Part shown: in pieces, positions 6,934 to 16,602 of the stretch
How positions within the stretch are numbered: the first letter of the stretch is position 1
Layout: every line of letters begins with the position of its first letter
Assembly: GCF_028609845.1 (NCBI RefSeq)
Contig: NZ_CP063191.1
Location: 682,001-746,000, forward strand
Source of the DNA: Corynebacterium heidelbergense
GTDB taxonomy: Bacteria; Actinomycetota; Actinomycetes; Mycobacteriales; Mycobacteriaceae
Direction: 5' to 3'
DNA: 64,000 bases
Translations under genes and position numbers: made by a program
Notes under the pieces: model-generated
What the model saw: only the letters and a program-made list of their open reading frames with translations
Databases searched by the model: none
Told to the model about the DNA's origin: nothing

Positions 6934-7158
6934 ATGATGCTAAACGGACCGACAACCTTCGACGTGAACGGCATGAGCTGCGAGCATTGCGTCCGCGCCG
7001 TCACGGAGGCGGTGAGTGCCATCCCCGGCGCCAGCGACGTGCGCGTGGATCTCAGCGGCGGGACGGTTGCGTTCGTGGCGGCCGATGTGTCCGAGGCCGC
7101 CGTCGTAGATGCGATCGATGATGCGGGGTACGACGCCACCCTCCACCACGCGCCCTAA
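6934..7158 (+). CDS. copZ: Heavy-metal-associated (HMA) copper chaperone
   Basis: 74 residues, a single ferredoxin-like HMA fold. The metal site is GMSCEHC at about residues 14-20, and the C-terminal loop carries GYDA. It binds Cu(I) in the cytoplasm and passes it to a P-type ATPase or other acceptor. No copper ATPase is adjacent; the CopD/CtaG protein is 3.6 kb away. Start ATG 6934 (or 6937) follows GAGAGGAG. It could also be a mercury-type chaperone, but the motif favours copper. Confidence 0.85.
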   Translation: MMLNGPTTFDVNGMSCEHCVRAVTEAVSAIPGASDVRVDLSGGTVAFVAADVSEAAVVDAIDDAGYDATLHHAP

Positions 7159-7295
7159 GACTCCCCGCGGGGGTTGGTTGCTTCTTCGTGGGCGCAGTTC
7201 TGGGGCGCGGTGTTGGTGATCGCAGTGGGTGGACGTTGCTTCTCGGGGCGGTGCTGGAGCGCGGCGTTGGGGGCGTCCGGAAATGAGAAGAGCCG

Positions 7296-7808
7296 CTACT
7301 CGGAGGCCAACGGCGGGGTACGGCGCAGGCTGAAGAACCGGTGGTTTTTGTAGACGAGGGGGTCGAAGTGGGCGTCGGCGTTTTGGTTGAGGGTGACGCC
7401 GAGGACTTCCGCTGCGACGAGCGTGGCCGGGCCGCTGCGGATCGTATCCATGGTGCGCGCGCGGAGGACGGCGCGGGCGGCGGGGAGTAGCGGCTCGCCG
7501 GTCTCCGCCGTGGACCAGCCCTGATCGGGAGTGAAGCGGGGGCCGTCCGGGCGGGCGAAGGCGGCGGCGACCGCGGCTTGACCCGCGGTGAGCAGATGGA
7601 TGAGGAACGTGTCCGCCGCCAGGAGTTTGCCCGCCGAGCCGGTGTGTTTCATCAGTGAGAAGCTGACGGCGATGGGGTCCAGGGAGAGGCTCGAGACGGA
7701 GGAGGCGGTCAGGCCGAACGGTTGGCCGTCGACAGTGGCCGTGATGATGCTGACGCCCGCCGGGTGCGCGCGGAAAGCCGCGCGGAACAGAGATTCTGTG
7801 TCCGGCAC
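7296..7808 (-). CDS. Flavin reductase-like FMN-binding protein
   Basis: 170 residues from the GTG at 7808, which follows AAGGAGA; the ATG at 7907 would add a poor N-terminus. The fold is the FMN-binding split barrel of HpaC-type reductases: F-RAHPAGVSIITA near the start, GLTASSVSSLSLDP, then VSFSLMKH and the ending DPLVYKNHRFFSL. These proteins reduce flavin with NAD(P)H for partner monooxygenases. No monooxygenase gene is adjacent, so the physiological partner is unknown. Confidence 0.9.
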   Translation of the reverse strand: MPDTESLFRAAFRAHPAGVSIITATVDGQPFGLTASSVSSLSLDPIAVSFSLMKHTGSAGKLLAADTFLIHLLTAGQAAVAAAFARPDGPRFTPDQGWSTAETGEPLLPAARAVLRARTMDTIRSGPATLVAAEVLGVTLNQNADAHFDPLVYKNHRFFSLRRTPPLASE

Positions 7809-8275
7809 CGGTTCTCCTTCCGCGGGTAACGGGGCGGGCCTGTGGCTAGCAGCAACATAAGCTGACGCCGCCGACAACCTTCCGGGCCCATGGCATGTTT
7901 CCTCCAATTTAGCGGGCCACCCCGGCCCCTCTTTGAGGCGGGATAGCCCGTTTTATCGGTTCGATGTCGCGAAGTGGGGGATTTTCTGCACGAAACCGGT
8001 GAAAACGCAGGGCTCCCTACGAGTGATTCGGGGTGAGGTAGCGCTGAGGGGCGTTTTCCCGGACACTTCTGGCGGGTTCGAGGGGTGTTTTGCCAGGTGG
8101 TGGGTTCGAGGGTGTCCGGGGTTTCGCCCCTTTAAGCGCTTTCGTGGAGTGTGCGGCTGGCTGATAATGCGTCCTGAGCGTAGGGACGGGCTAGCTGGCA
8201 CAGCACAGGTGGGAAACTAACGGTTACGGAGCGATTGCGGGAATGGGCCGGTGCGGGTTGGGGCGGACACGCGCT
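7809..8275. other. Intergenic region, no supported gene
   Basis: About 470 bp between the flavin reductase start and the tRNA-His hairpin. A 95-residue plus-strand frame (7933-8220) exists but has no ribosome site and an unusual composition rich in Arg, Gly and Phe. No repeats beyond gttcgaggg words near 8076 and 8104. Confidence 0.5.
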
Positions 8276-8308
8276 AGGCCCCGAACCAACATGATCGGTT
8301 CGGGGCCT
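8276..8308 (-). terminator. Hairpin downstream of tRNA-His
   Basis: A perfect 12-bp stem (8276-8287 with 8297-8308) and a 9-nt loop just past the tRNA 3' end. There is no strong U tract, so it may act as a processing or termination hairpin. Confidence 0.65.
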
Positions 8309-8315
8309 GATGCTC

Positions 8316-8392
8316 TGGGGTGACTGACGGGACTCGAACCCGCGACACCCAGGATCACAACCTGGTGCTCTACCAGCTGAACTACAGTCACC
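8316..8392 (-). tRNA. tRNA-His (GTG)
   Basis: Minus-strand cloverleaf with the extra G-1 at 8392 pairing C73 at 8319 and encoded CCA at 8318-8316. The anticodon loop TTGTGAT gives GTG. The additional 5' G is diagnostic of tRNA-His. Confidence 0.97.
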
Positions 8393-8500
8393 ATTGCGCC
8401 ACCCTCGCGCCATAAGGCGCGTGAGCAGCGAGGTACATGTTAGACCAACCGCCGCCTAGCAACCAAAAGTGCTAGTCAGGCGGAGACTAGGTGGCTTGCA

Positions 8501-8592
8501 CGGGATGCGTTGACGGGGCGCCGGGGTGGCTGCCGGCTGGGCGTGTTCGCACCGGCGGGATGCGTTGATGGGGCGCCGGGGTGGCTGCCGGC
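8501..8592. repeat. Two 37-bp near-identical direct repeats
   Basis: Copies at 8501-8537 and 8556-8592 differ at a single base and have a 55-bp period. A third partial copy (gggatgcgtcgg) follows at 8631. They lie in the 287-bp gap between tRNA-His and orn. GC-rich with no coding signal; origin unknown. Confidence 0.85.
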
Positions 8593-8679
8593 GGGGTTCG
8601 GTGGTGGGCTGATTGAGTGATTGCTCCGGTGGGATGCGTCGGTCGGCCGGGTGTCAAAGCCGCGCTCACCCAACCCCAT

Positions 8680-9420
8680 CTACACCTGCCCGCCGGGCGC
8701 GCCGTCGACGTGGATCGCGTCGGCCGCCTGCCGGATGCGATCGGCGTCCGGCTCCTCGGGAACCAGCATCGTGCGACGGTAGAACTCCAGCTCGCCAATG
8801 GACTCCCGAATATCCGCCAGCGCACGGTGCGCCAACCCCTTCTCCGGCTGCCCGTTGTACACGGCGGGGAACCAGCGCCGGGCCACCTCCTTGAAGCTGG
8901 ACACGTCGATCATCCGGTAGTGCAGGAACTCATCGAGCCGCGGCATGTACCGCGCGATGAAAGTCCGGTCCGTCGCGATCGAGTTACCAGCCAGCGGAGC
9001 GGAGCGAGCCTGCGGCACGAAACGCTGCACATACGCCAGCACCAGCCGCTCCGCCTCCGCGAGGCTCAGCGTCGACGCCCGGATCTGCTCCGTCAAACCC
9101 GAGTTGCCGTGCATCGCGACGACCACGTCATCCATCTGCGCCAGCTCCTCCTCCGTCGCGTGAATGACCAGGTCGATCCCCTCGTCCAGCGGCGTGAGCT
9201 GCGCGTCGGTGACGATCACAGCAATCTCCACCAGCACGTGCCGGTCCGGGTCCAAGCCCGTCATTTCGCAGTCCGCCCAGACGATGCGGTCGTTCTTCGC
9301 GATCTGGTTGGGGGTTGTGTACGCCTCCGGGTTACTGGACGCCAATTCCGGGGCGCCGGACCCGGCGCCTCGCTTCGGCGTTGACGAATCCTGGGTGGGG
9401 TGCTGTGTTGGGGGCGTCAT
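8680..9420 (-). CDS. orn: Oligoribonuclease
   Basis: 246 residues. It degrades 2-5-nt RNA and pGpG-type dinucleotides from the 3' end. DEDDh exonuclease motifs are present: [10 protein letters not shown] (Asp and Glu), MHGNSGL, then [11 protein letters not shown] and [10 protein letters not shown] with the final His and Asp. The first 30 or so residues ([14 protein letters not shown] onwards) are a variable extension relative to E. coli Orn (181 residues), and the C-terminus is also extended. ATG at 9420 overlaps the stop of cmrA (TCATGA), so the two genes form an operon, as in other Corynebacteriales. Confidence 0.96.
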   Translation of the reverse strand: MTPPTQHPTQDSSTPKRGAGSGAPELASSNPEAYTTPNQIAKNDRIVWADCEMTGLDPDRHVLVEIAVIVTDAQLTPLDEGIDLVIHATEEELAQMDDVVVAMHGNSGLTEQIRASTLSLAEAERLVLAYVQRFVPQARSAPLAGNSIATDRTFIARYMPRLDEFLHYRMIDVSSFKEVARRWFPAVYNGQPEKGLAHRALADIRESIGELEFYRRTMLVPEEPDADRIRQAADAIHVDGAPGGQV

Positions 9421-10292
9421 GAAGACATTCCTTCCGATCCACTTTGACGGGCCTGCGCACTTTTCTGGGCTTGTTGCCCAGCGACCTCGGCCGCCATTTT
9501 CCCGTACAGCTTGCCCATGAGCGGGGCGGAGAGGCGGTGTGGAACATAAAGGCCAAAAACATTCATCAATTTGGACAGCGGGCCGGGGACCACCCGCACC
9601 TTGTTGGCGGCCAATGCGTTCAACGTATCCACCGCGCAATCCTCGTAGGTAGTCCAGATGAAATCCGGAGTAACCCGATCGATACCCGTTCGCTTTTCTT
9701 CCTCCTTGCGGGCCTCCCGGACCGGCCCCGGGGCCAGCAGCGTGCACTTCACCCCGGTGCCCAGCAGCTCGTAGTGCAGGGACTCCGTGTACAAGTTCAC
9801 CATGGCCTTGGTGCCCACATAAGTCGCGTTATTCGGAATCACCATGTTCCCGGCAACCGAACCGACGTTGACAATGCCCCCCTCCCGGCGCTCCACCATT
9901 CCCGGCAGCACTGCTGCAGTGAGTTCGAATAGGGCCGTAGCGTTGAGTTCGAACTGGGAGCGCTCGAAATCGTAGGGCAACTGGTGGAATTTGCCGAACG
10001 TGGCGATGCCTGCAGAGTTGACGATCATATGTACCGTTGTGTCCCGCAATTCCGTAAGGAACTCGCCCCGGGCCGCCGCGTTTGCGAGGTCCACGCTGCG
10101 AATTTTCACGTCGCGCTCCGGCAACTGCTCCGCGATGAAGCTCATAGGGGGCACGGTGCGGGCGACCAGAATGAGGTCGTGACCCCGGCGGCCCAGCTCG
10201 AGGGCAATGGCCTGGCCGATGCCAGAGGAAGCCCCTGTCACCACGGCGTATGAACCCGGGCGGGGGGAGGGGAGGGAATTATTGTCAGACAT
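9417..10292 (-). CDS. cmrA: Short-chain dehydrogenase, probable mycolate reductase CmrA
   Basis: 291 residues, a classical SDR with NADP-binding TGASSGIG at about residues 19-26, NSAG at about 91-94, active-site Ser in NVGSVAG and YVGTK as Tyr-x3-Lys. The C-terminus contains a hydrophobic segment ([13 protein letters not shown]). In Corynebacteriales the SDR next to orn reduces the 3-oxo mycolate precursor, the last step of mycolic acid synthesis. The assignment rests on this conserved pairing and length. Its end overlaps the orn start. Confidence 0.88.
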   Translation of the reverse strand: MSDNNSLPSPRPGSYAVVTGASSGIGQAIALELGRRGHDLILVARTVPPMSFIAEQLPERDVKIRSVDLANAAARGEFLTELRDTTVHMIVNSAGIATFGKFHQLPYDFERSQFELNATALFELTAAVLPGMVERREGGIVNVGSVAGNMVIPNNATYVGTKAMVNLYTESLHYELLGTGVKCTLLAPGPVREARKEEEKRTGIDRVTPDFIWTTYEDCAVDTLNALAANKVRVVPGPLSKLMNVFGLYVPHRLSAPLMGKLYGKMAAEVAGQQAQKSAQARQSGSEGMSS

Positions 10293-10433
10293 GCGGTGGG
10301 GAACTCTCCTTCATCGGACTATTCGGTCAGCGGTGATCTGCGCCGATTTGCTGCCCACGTTACCGGGATGTTCTGAAGCACTCGAAGGAGGACACCGAGG
10401 CCAAACTGGCTGGCACATCGCGAAGAAACTTTG

Positions 10434-10507
10434 TGCCCCCGGCAGGATTCGAACCCGCGACACATGGGGTAGAAACCCACTGCTCTAATCCACTGAGCTA
10501 CGGAGGC
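10434..10507 (-). tRNA. tRNA-Arg (TCT)
   Basis: Minus strand, 5' GCCTCCG at 10507, discriminator A at 10434. The anticodon loop TTTCTAC gives TCT, reading AGA/AGG. CCA is not encoded, unlike tRNA-Lys, -His and -Gly in this window. Confidence 0.96.
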
Positions 10508-10744
10508 TGAGGGGCCGGGTCGGCCACGTTGGGTCGCCCCAGAATCAGAGACTAGCGGACCCCTCGCATCAACGGAAAAGGCCACCTGCGGCCGAACCGT
10601 CTCCGTATGGGGTTACAGACCGCGGGTATACCGCTCAGGGATCTCAGGCGACGGTGAGATCGAACATGGGCTTCAAATGTAAATTTGGGCATTCTGTTAT
10701 CGGCCGGTAGGGGCTGCGAGGCCCTGGGCGGTAAGGTCAGACCT

Positions 10745-12985
10745 ATGGCAACCACGCACGTGGAACAGCAACCCCGCACCGCTGACCAGCCCGCTGAGCG
10801 CCCGACCCCGGCGGGCCCAACTGTGATGCGTACCCCGGCCATCGTGTACCTCGCGGCGGCGCTGATCGCAGGCATCGTTGGAGCCCTGATCGGCTTCGTC
10901 TACCTCGGTGATTCGCTGCGAGCGCTCGGCATTCCCGACCCGGGAGCCCTAACTTCCGTGGGCCTGCCCTTCCTGCGGGCGGCGGCGACCGTCATCGCGT
11001 GCCTCGGTGTGGGATCGTTCCTCATGGCGGCGCTCGGGGCCCCGCCCCGCAAGGACGGCATGCTTGACCTCGACGGCTATCGAGCGTCCCGCACCGGCAC
11101 ATGGTGCATGTTCCTCTGGGCCGTCTCTGCGCTCGTGATGATCCCCCTGTCCATGTCTGACGTTTCCGGCGCGCCTCTATCCCAGACCCTGAAACCAGAT
11201 TTGTGGGGGCCCGCTATCCAACAGGTTTCCGCAGCGCTGGCATGGCTGTGGGTGGCGATCTTCGCCGGGTTCCTGTGGCTCGTGTCCCTGCTGACCCGCC
11301 GGTGGATCTGGCAGCCAGTCTTTCTCGCACTCAGCGTGCTCACCCTCGTACCCCTCGGACTGGAGGGGCACTCCGCGTCCGGGGGTAATCACGATTTCGG
11401 GGTGAACTCGCTTTTGTGGCACATCGTCTTCACCGCGCTGTGGGTGGGCGGACTGATGGCGCTCATCGCCCATGCCAAGCGGCGGGGCCCGCACCTGGCG
11501 GTCATCACCTCCCGCTACAGTTTCCTGGCCCTGTTTGCAATCATCACGTTGGCCATCTCCGGTTTGGTGAACGCCGCGCTGCGGGTGAAGTTCAGCGAGT
11601 GGTTTACCACGGACTATGGTCGGATCATCGCTCTGAAAGCGCTACTGATCATCGTCCTGGGCGTTTTCGGATGGCGCCAGCGGCAGCGCATCCTGCCGCA
11701 GTTGCAGGCAGCCGAGGGGCCCAAGGGGGCCATGACGGATGCGCAGCGGGCACCCTTCATCCGGCTGGCAATCGGCGAAGTACTGGTCATGGCGGCGACA
11801 ATCGGGGTAGCCATATCTCTTTCCCGAATTCCCCCGCCACTGCCGGAACAGCTGGACCTGACGGTTCAAGACGTCCTGCTGGGATTCACTCTGACCGAGC
11901 CCCCGTCGATCGGTGCTTATCTCACCCATTTCCGGTTTGACCTCGTCTTCGGAACGGGTGCGTTGATCTTCCAGGCTGGATACATGTGGGCTTATCTCAG
12001 CCTGCGGAAGAAGGGCGTAGAGTGGCCCATCTCCCGACTGATTTGGTGGACGCTGGGCAACATATCCCTCATCCTGGCGACCTGCACCGGGCTGGGCATG
12101 TATGCCATGGCAATGTTTGCCCCGCACATGCTGCAACACATGATGCTCTCCATGCTGATCCCCGTGTTCTGGGTGCTCGGAGGACCCATGACGCTCCTGC
12201 TCCGGGCGCTTCCCGCAGCCGGTCGGGATGGGGTGCCGGGACCTCGGGAGTGGCTCGTGGTCTTCATCAATAACCCGGTTTCTCGATTTCTAACCAATCC
12301 CATCGTGGCCGGGATTCAATTCGTCATCGGTTTTTACTACCTCTATCTCTCCTCGCTGTTCGATTGGATGGCGCCGGAGCACGCGGGTCACCTGTTCATG
12401 ATGATCCACTTCATTATCTCCGGATACGTTTTCTACTGGGTGATCATTGGTGTAGATGCTGCCCCGCGGCAGCTAAGCCCGTTTATCAAGATGCTGACCC
12501 TCTTTGCAGTTGTGGCTTTCCACGCGTGGTTCGGCATCGCGATGATGCAGATGAGCACTCCACTAAACCAAGACTTTTACAACGAACTGAACCTTCCGTT
12601 CGCCGTGGACCTCATGCAGCAACAGAATACCGGGGGTGGAATTGCGTGGGGGCTGGGTGAGATTCCGCTTGTTCTGGTCAGCGCTGCCCACGCTGTGCAG
12701 TGGATGCGTTCAGATCGGCGGGAGGCCTCCCGCTACGATCGCAAGGAAGAGCGAACTGGTGACGCTGACCTCGAAGCTTACAACGCCATGTTGGCGGGCT
12801 TAGCCTCCGGCGAGGGGACAGAGGCCGATCGTGCCTACTACACAGGCGAGTACACCGACCAGCAGGTCCAATCCGCGCTGCACTCCGACCGACACCGTCA
12901 TCAACACGCAGCGCGAGCACATGTAGCTAGGGCCAGGGAAGACTCCGGGCTTGATCGGCAGAAATCCGACGGCCAGAGTCAATAG
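10745..12985 (+). CDS. CopD/CtaG-type membrane protein (copper handling, cytochrome oxidase assembly)
   Basis: 746 residues from the ATG at 10745 (TAAGGTCAG upstream). A large integral membrane protein with about 14-16 predicted spans. The first half is a CopD-like copper-resistance domain, with the WHIVFTALWVGGLMALI segment typical of it. The second half is a CtaG/Caa3 domain with the histidine-rich MFAPHMLQHMMLSML and HLFMMIHFIISGYVFYW. In actinobacteria this fused protein (M. tuberculosis Rv0102-like) is linked to copper supply for the aa3 oxidase. The tail is hydrophilic and His-rich (SDRHRHQHAARAH), a possible metal ligand region. Monocistronic. Confidence 0.92.
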   Translation: MATTHVEQQPRTADQPAERPTPAGPTVMRTPAIVYLAAALIAGIVGALIGFVYLGDSLRALGIPDPGALTSVGLPFLRAAATVIACLGVGSFLMAALGAPPRKDGMLDLDGYRASRTGTWCMFLWAVSALVMIPLSMSDVSGAPLSQTLKPDLWGPAIQQVSAALAWLWVAIFAGFLWLVSLLTRRWIWQPVFLALSVLTLVPLGLEGHSASGGNHDFGVNSLLWHIVFTALWVGGLMALIAHAKRRGPHLAVITSRYSFLALFAIITLAISGLVNAALRVKFSEWFTTDYGRIIALKALLIIVLGVFGWRQRQRILPQLQAAEGPKGAMTDAQRAPFIRLAIGEVLVMAATIGVAISLSRIPPPLPEQLDLTVQDVLLGFTLTEPPSIGAYLTHFRFDLVFGTGALIFQAGYMWAYLSLRKKGVEWPISRLIWWTLGNISLILATCTGLGMYAMAMFAPHMLQHMMLSMLIPVFWVLGGPMTLLLRALPAAGRDGVPGPREWLVVFINNPVSRFLTNPIVAGIQFVIGFYYLYLSSLFDWMAPEHAGHLFMMIHFIISGYVFYWVIIGVDAAPRQLSPFIKMLTLFAVVAFHAWFGIAMMQMSTPLNQDFYNELNLPFAVDLMQQQNTGGGIAWGLGEIPLVLVSAAHAVQWMRSDRREASRYDRKEERTGDADLEAYNAMLAGLASGEGTEADRAYYTGEYTDQQVQSALHSDRHRHQHAARAHVARAREDSGLDRQKSDGQSQ

Positions 12986-13329
12986 GGGCTTAAACCGTTC
13001 GTAATCCGGCCGGCAGGCGTCAAGCACCTTGACTGCTAGTTGTGTAAAGACCCGCTCCGAACGCCGTTTTTCCCCACCGCTGTCGGACCGCGGCCGAGGT
13101 GCCACCCGCCCTGCGTGTCACGATGGTCTTACTGAAGCCACCGGGGAGCTAAGCGCCAGTCCGGCATCGGGAGATACACGAGCTGGGTGCCCTCCTCCTC
13201 GGCGGCCTCAGGGACATTAGGGCCCTTCGTCGCATCTGCGGCCACCGGGAAACGGTGGAGTTGTCGGGGATATTCCGGCTTAGCCCACCGCAGGGGCGGG
13301 GCCTACACCACATTAGGGAGGGGAAAACT
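12986..13329. other. Intergenic region upstream of ssb
   Basis: 344 bp with no supported gene. A short hairpin ccacc-gggaaac-ggtgg lies at about 13240-13257. The promoter of ssb is expected here but no clear hexamers are seen. Confidence 0.4.
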
Positions 13330-13926
13330 ATGGGCAGCAACGTTTCCAGCATTCACTTGACCGGCAATGTCACATCGGCGCCGTACATCGTCAAGAAGGA
13401 CACCACCGGCACTCTCGTGGCTCTACGAGTCGCCGTAAACCACCGCTATCGCACGCCAGAAGGGGAGTGGCGCGACGGGGAGGCCATGTTCCTGGATGTG
13501 CAGTGTTGGGGCCAGCTCGGCCTCAACGTGCTGAGCTCCATTATTAAGGGCACGCCCATCCTCGTCATCGGTCGGCTGATTCAGTCCACCTGGAAGGTGG
13601 AGGACGCCAAAACCGGAGAATGCCAGAACCGCTCCGTGTTAAAGATCAAGGCCAGCCATGTGGGAGTGGACCTAAACACCCGCCGTGTGGATGCGTTCCG
13701 CGCTACCGCAGGGCGGGAGGAATCCGAGCGGGACGCCGCTACCGGGGCGCAGGTCGGTACCGAGCACAATGGTGCCGGCGGCCCTGCTCGGTCCACTGAC
13801 ATGAGCGGTGCCGGGGCCACTGGGTCCCCGCAGATGCCAGCCGAGGCGGAGGACAACGGTGCCGGGGAGAACCTGTGGGACGAAGTGGATCGCGGAGAGG
13901 GGGAGCGTGAGCTGAGCAGTATCTAG
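13330..13926 (+). CDS. Single-stranded DNA-binding protein paralogue (SsbB type)
   Basis: 198 residues from the ATG at 13330 (GGGAGGGG upstream). An OB fold occupies residues 1-110 (IHLTGNVTSAP, FLDVQCWGQLGLNV, GTPILVIGRL). The C-terminal half is a Gly/Ala-rich disordered tail. It ends in ELSSI and lacks the acidic DDDIPF-like tip by which replicative SSB recruits partners. This matches the second SSB of mycobacteria (Rv2478c), which lies beside ettA in the same order. The main ssb would be elsewhere, by rpsF/rpsR. Confidence 0.92.
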   Translation: MGSNVSSIHLTGNVTSAPYIVKKDTTGTLVALRVAVNHRYRTPEGEWRDGEAMFLDVQCWGQLGLNVLSSIIKGTPILVIGRLIQSTWKVEDAKTGECQNRSVLKIKASHVGVDLNTRRVDAFRATAGREESERDAATGAQVGTEHNGAGGPARSTDMSGAGATGSPQMPAEAEDNGAGENLWDEVDRGEGERELSSI

Positions 13927-14101
13927 GCTGCGGTGAACACCTCGAGTCCCCGCAGCCTGGGCGAGGGCACTTCGGCACGTACACTAGACCGCTAGATGCA
14001 GTGGCGGGTTGATCGTCGCGGCTTGCGGGAGCACCTAGCTCCGCGGGCCGCGCAGCCGCCACGGAGCTGGGACTACGACGGAAAGGTGTGCAGAAGTCAC
14101 C

Positions 14102-15772
14102 GTGGGCGAATTCATTTACACGATGAAAAGCGTGCGCAAGGCGCACGGGGATAAGGTCATTCTGGACAACGTCACGATGGCGTTCTACCCGGGGGCCAAG
14201 ATTGGCGTGGTGGGACCTAACGGTGCCGGTAAGTCCTCCATCTTGAAGATCATGGCGGGGCTGGACCAGCCCTCCAATGGGGAGGCGTTCCTCGATCCCG
14301 GCGCGACGGTGGGGATTCTTCAGCAGGAGCCGCCCCTCAACGAGGACAAGACGGTGCGCGAGAACGTAGAAGAGGGGATGGGGGAGATCTTCCAGGTTCG
14401 ACAGCGCTACGAGGCCATCGCCGAGGAAATGGCCACCAACTACACCGATGAACTCATGGAGGAGATGACCGAACTCCAGGAGAAGATCGACGCGGCGGAC
14501 GCGTGGGAGCTGGATTCCAAGATCGAGCAGGCCATGGATGCGCTGCGTTGCCCGCCGGGGGATTCGGGTGTGACAAAGCTTTCCGGTGGCGAGCGCCGCC
14601 GCGTCGCCCTGGCCAAGCTGCTGCTCAGCGAGCCGGATCTGCTGCTGCTGGATGAGCCGACCAACCACCTGGACGCAGAAAGCGTTCTGTGGCTCGAGCA
14701 GCACCTGGCCAACTACCCGGGCGCCGTGCTGGCCGTCACCCACGACCGTTACTTCCTTGACCACGTCGCCGGCTGGATCTGTGAGGTGGACCGAGGCAAG
14801 CTCTACCCCTACGAGGGCAACTACTCCACCTACCTGGAGACGAAAGCGAAGCGCTTGGAGGTCGCCGGACGCAAGGACCAGAAGCTGCAGAAGCGGCTCA
14901 AGGAGGAGCTCGCCTGGGTTCGTTCTGGTGCCAAGGCTCGCCAGGCCAAGAACAAGGCTCGCCTCCAGCGCTACGAGGAGATGGCCGCGGAGGCTGAGCA
15001 GTACAAGAAGCTCGACTTCGAGGAGATCCAGATTCCCACTCCGCCGCGCCTGGGCAACCAGGTGGTGGAGGTCACCGGGCTCAACAAGGGTTTCGATGGC
15101 CGAACCCTCATTAAGGATCTCTCCTTCACCCTCCCGCGCAACGGGATCGTGGGCGTGATCGGGCCGAACGGTGTGGGTAAGACCACCCTGTTCAAGACCA
15201 TTGTGGGCCTGGAGCAGCCCGACGGTGGCGAGGTGAAGGTCGGCAAAACCGTCAGCCTTAGCTACGTGGATCAGAACCGCTCTAACATCGACCCGGAGAA
15301 GACCGTGTGGCAGGTCGTGTCGGATGGCTTGGACCACATCGTGGTGGGCCAGAATGAGATGCCTTCCCGCGCATACCTCTCCGCCTTCGGATTCAAGGGC
15401 CCGGACCAGCAGAAGCCTGCGAAGGTTCTCTCCGGTGGCGAGCGCAACCGGCTCAACCTCGCACTCACCCTCAAGCAGGGCGGAAACCTGATCCTCCTCG
15501 ACGAGCCGACCAACGACCTCGACGTGGAGACCCTCAGCTCCCTGGAGAATGCGCTGGAGAACTTCCCCGGTTGTGCCGTGGTCATCTCCCACGACCGCTG
15601 GTTCCTCGACCGGACCTGCACGCACATTCTGGCGTGGGAGGGCAATGTCGCCGAGGGGCAGTGGTACTGGTTTGAGGGCAACTTCGAGGACTACGAGAAG
15701 AACAAGGTGGACCGGTTAGGCCCCGAGGCCGCCCGCCCGCACCGCGTCACTCACCGCAAGCTCACTCGCTAG
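14102..15772 (+). CDS. ettA: Energy-dependent translational throttle protein EttA (ABC-F)
   Basis: 556 residues, GTG start at 14102. Two ABC domains without membrane spans: first GPNGAGKSS, LSGGERRRVALAKLL and LLLLDEPTNHLDAES; second GPNGVGKTT, LSGGERNRLNLAL and LILLDEPTNDLDVET. Between them lies the charged arm/linker (KRLKEELAWVRSGAKARQAK). EttA binds the ribosomal E site and gates the first peptide bond according to ADP/ATP ratio. Length and the absence of a C-terminal coiled-coil extension fit EttA rather than Uup. It lies between ssb and a thioesterase, as in mycobacteria. Confidence 0.96.
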   Translation: MGEFIYTMKSVRKAHGDKVILDNVTMAFYPGAKIGVVGPNGAGKSSILKIMAGLDQPSNGEAFLDPGATVGILQQEPPLNEDKTVRENVEEGMGEIFQVRQRYEAIAEEMATNYTDELMEEMTELQEKIDAADAWELDSKIEQAMDALRCPPGDSGVTKLSGGERRRVALAKLLLSEPDLLLLDEPTNHLDAESVLWLEQHLANYPGAVLAVTHDRYFLDHVAGWICEVDRGKLYPYEGNYSTYLETKAKRLEVAGRKDQKLQKRLKEELAWVRSGAKARQAKNKARLQRYEEMAAEAEQYKKLDFEEIQIPTPPRLGNQVVEVTGLNKGFDGRTLIKDLSFTLPRNGIVGVIGPNGVGKTTLFKTIVGLEQPDGGEVKVGKTVSLSYVDQNRSNIDPEKTVWQVVSDGLDHIVVGQNEMPSRAYLSAFGFKGPDQQKPAKVLSGGERNRLNLALTLKQGGNLILLDEPTNDLDVETLSSLENALENFPGCAVVISHDRWFLDRTCTHILAWEGNVAEGQWYWFEGNFEDYEKNKVDRLGPEAARPHRVTHRKLTR

Positions 15773-15978
15773 CTTCCCGCCCAACCCCGAGCAGCCCAAG
15801 CCGGTTCTTGTCCGGGGCCCACCCAACCCCGGGGTAGCCCAAATCGGCTTTCGCCCGGGGCTCCTGGGGCCAGTGTGACCCCTGAGGCGTGTTGGTCGTT
15901 GACGTGACCCACACCTCTGCCGCTATAGTTTCTGTTCTGCAACCATAGGAACTATTGGTAAGAGGACGGTGACGGACT

Positions 15979-16500
15979 ATGCCCTTCGTTGACCACGAGG
16001 CCACGTCCACGCGTTGGCATAGCTGCCACCGCGAACTCCGCTGGTCAGATTTTGACCAGTATCAGCACGTAAACAACGCAAAGTACCTCGAGTTCGCCCA
16101 GGATGCTCGCATGGTTTTCCTCCGCGATGTTCTCACGGAGATGGACATCGCCGTGCCCCCCTTCTTCGTTCGGCACACCACCATCGACTACCCCCGGCCC
16201 CTCTCGCCGGGGGAGTCCGAAGTGGCGGTGGGAACTTTCGTCACCCACGTCGGCACGAAGTCCTGCACGATGCGCCAGGAGATCAAAGACTCCCTCGGCG
16301 AAGTGGCGTGCACCGTGGACACCGTCATGGTGGGGGTGGACATGATGACCGGCAAGTCCCGGGAATGGTCGGAGCGCGATATCAACAACCTCATGATGTT
16401 CTACATCCCCCTCGAGGACGAAGACTCCGCCGAGGCCGTCACCAGCACCGCCCACGCGCACTCGCAGCCTGAGCCCGAGCGCCTCAACCGCACGGCATAG
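15979..16500 (+). CDS. Acyl-CoA thioesterase, hot-dog fold
   Basis: 173 residues. 4HBT-type motif at the N-terminus: RWSDFDQYQHVNNAKYLEF, with the Asp and following His/Asn of the active site. The strand TTIDYPRPLSPGE follows, then the beta-sheet core. It hydrolyses acyl-CoA thioesters; the chain-length preference is unknown. Start ATG 15979 follows AAGAGGA. The C-terminal 25 residues are disordered and histidine-containing. Syntenic with the Rv2475c-type gene next to ettA. Confidence 0.9.
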   Translation: MPFVDHEATSTRWHSCHRELRWSDFDQYQHVNNAKYLEFAQDARMVFLRDVLTEMDIAVPPFFVRHTTIDYPRPLSPGESEVAVGTFVTHVGTKSCTMRQEIKDSLGEVACTVDTVMVGVDMMTGKSREWSERDINNLMMFYIPLEDEDSAEAVTSTAHAHSQPEPERLNRTA

Positions 16501-16602
16501 CCCCAACCCTCAACCGTTCGGCATAACCCCACCGCCCAGGCCGGTCGGTCTCGCTCCAATCCCACTTCGCGCGGTCCACCCCCGCTAGTACCCTGGGGTC
16601 CC

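Noticed and set aside
7933..8220. A 95-residue plus-strand reading frame downstream of the flavin reductase gene
   Set aside because: No ribosome site, no recognisable domain and unusual composition; treated as non-coding.
8501..8592. The direct repeats as a CRISPR array
   Set aside because: Only two full copies, an 18-bp spacer and no cas genes in the window.
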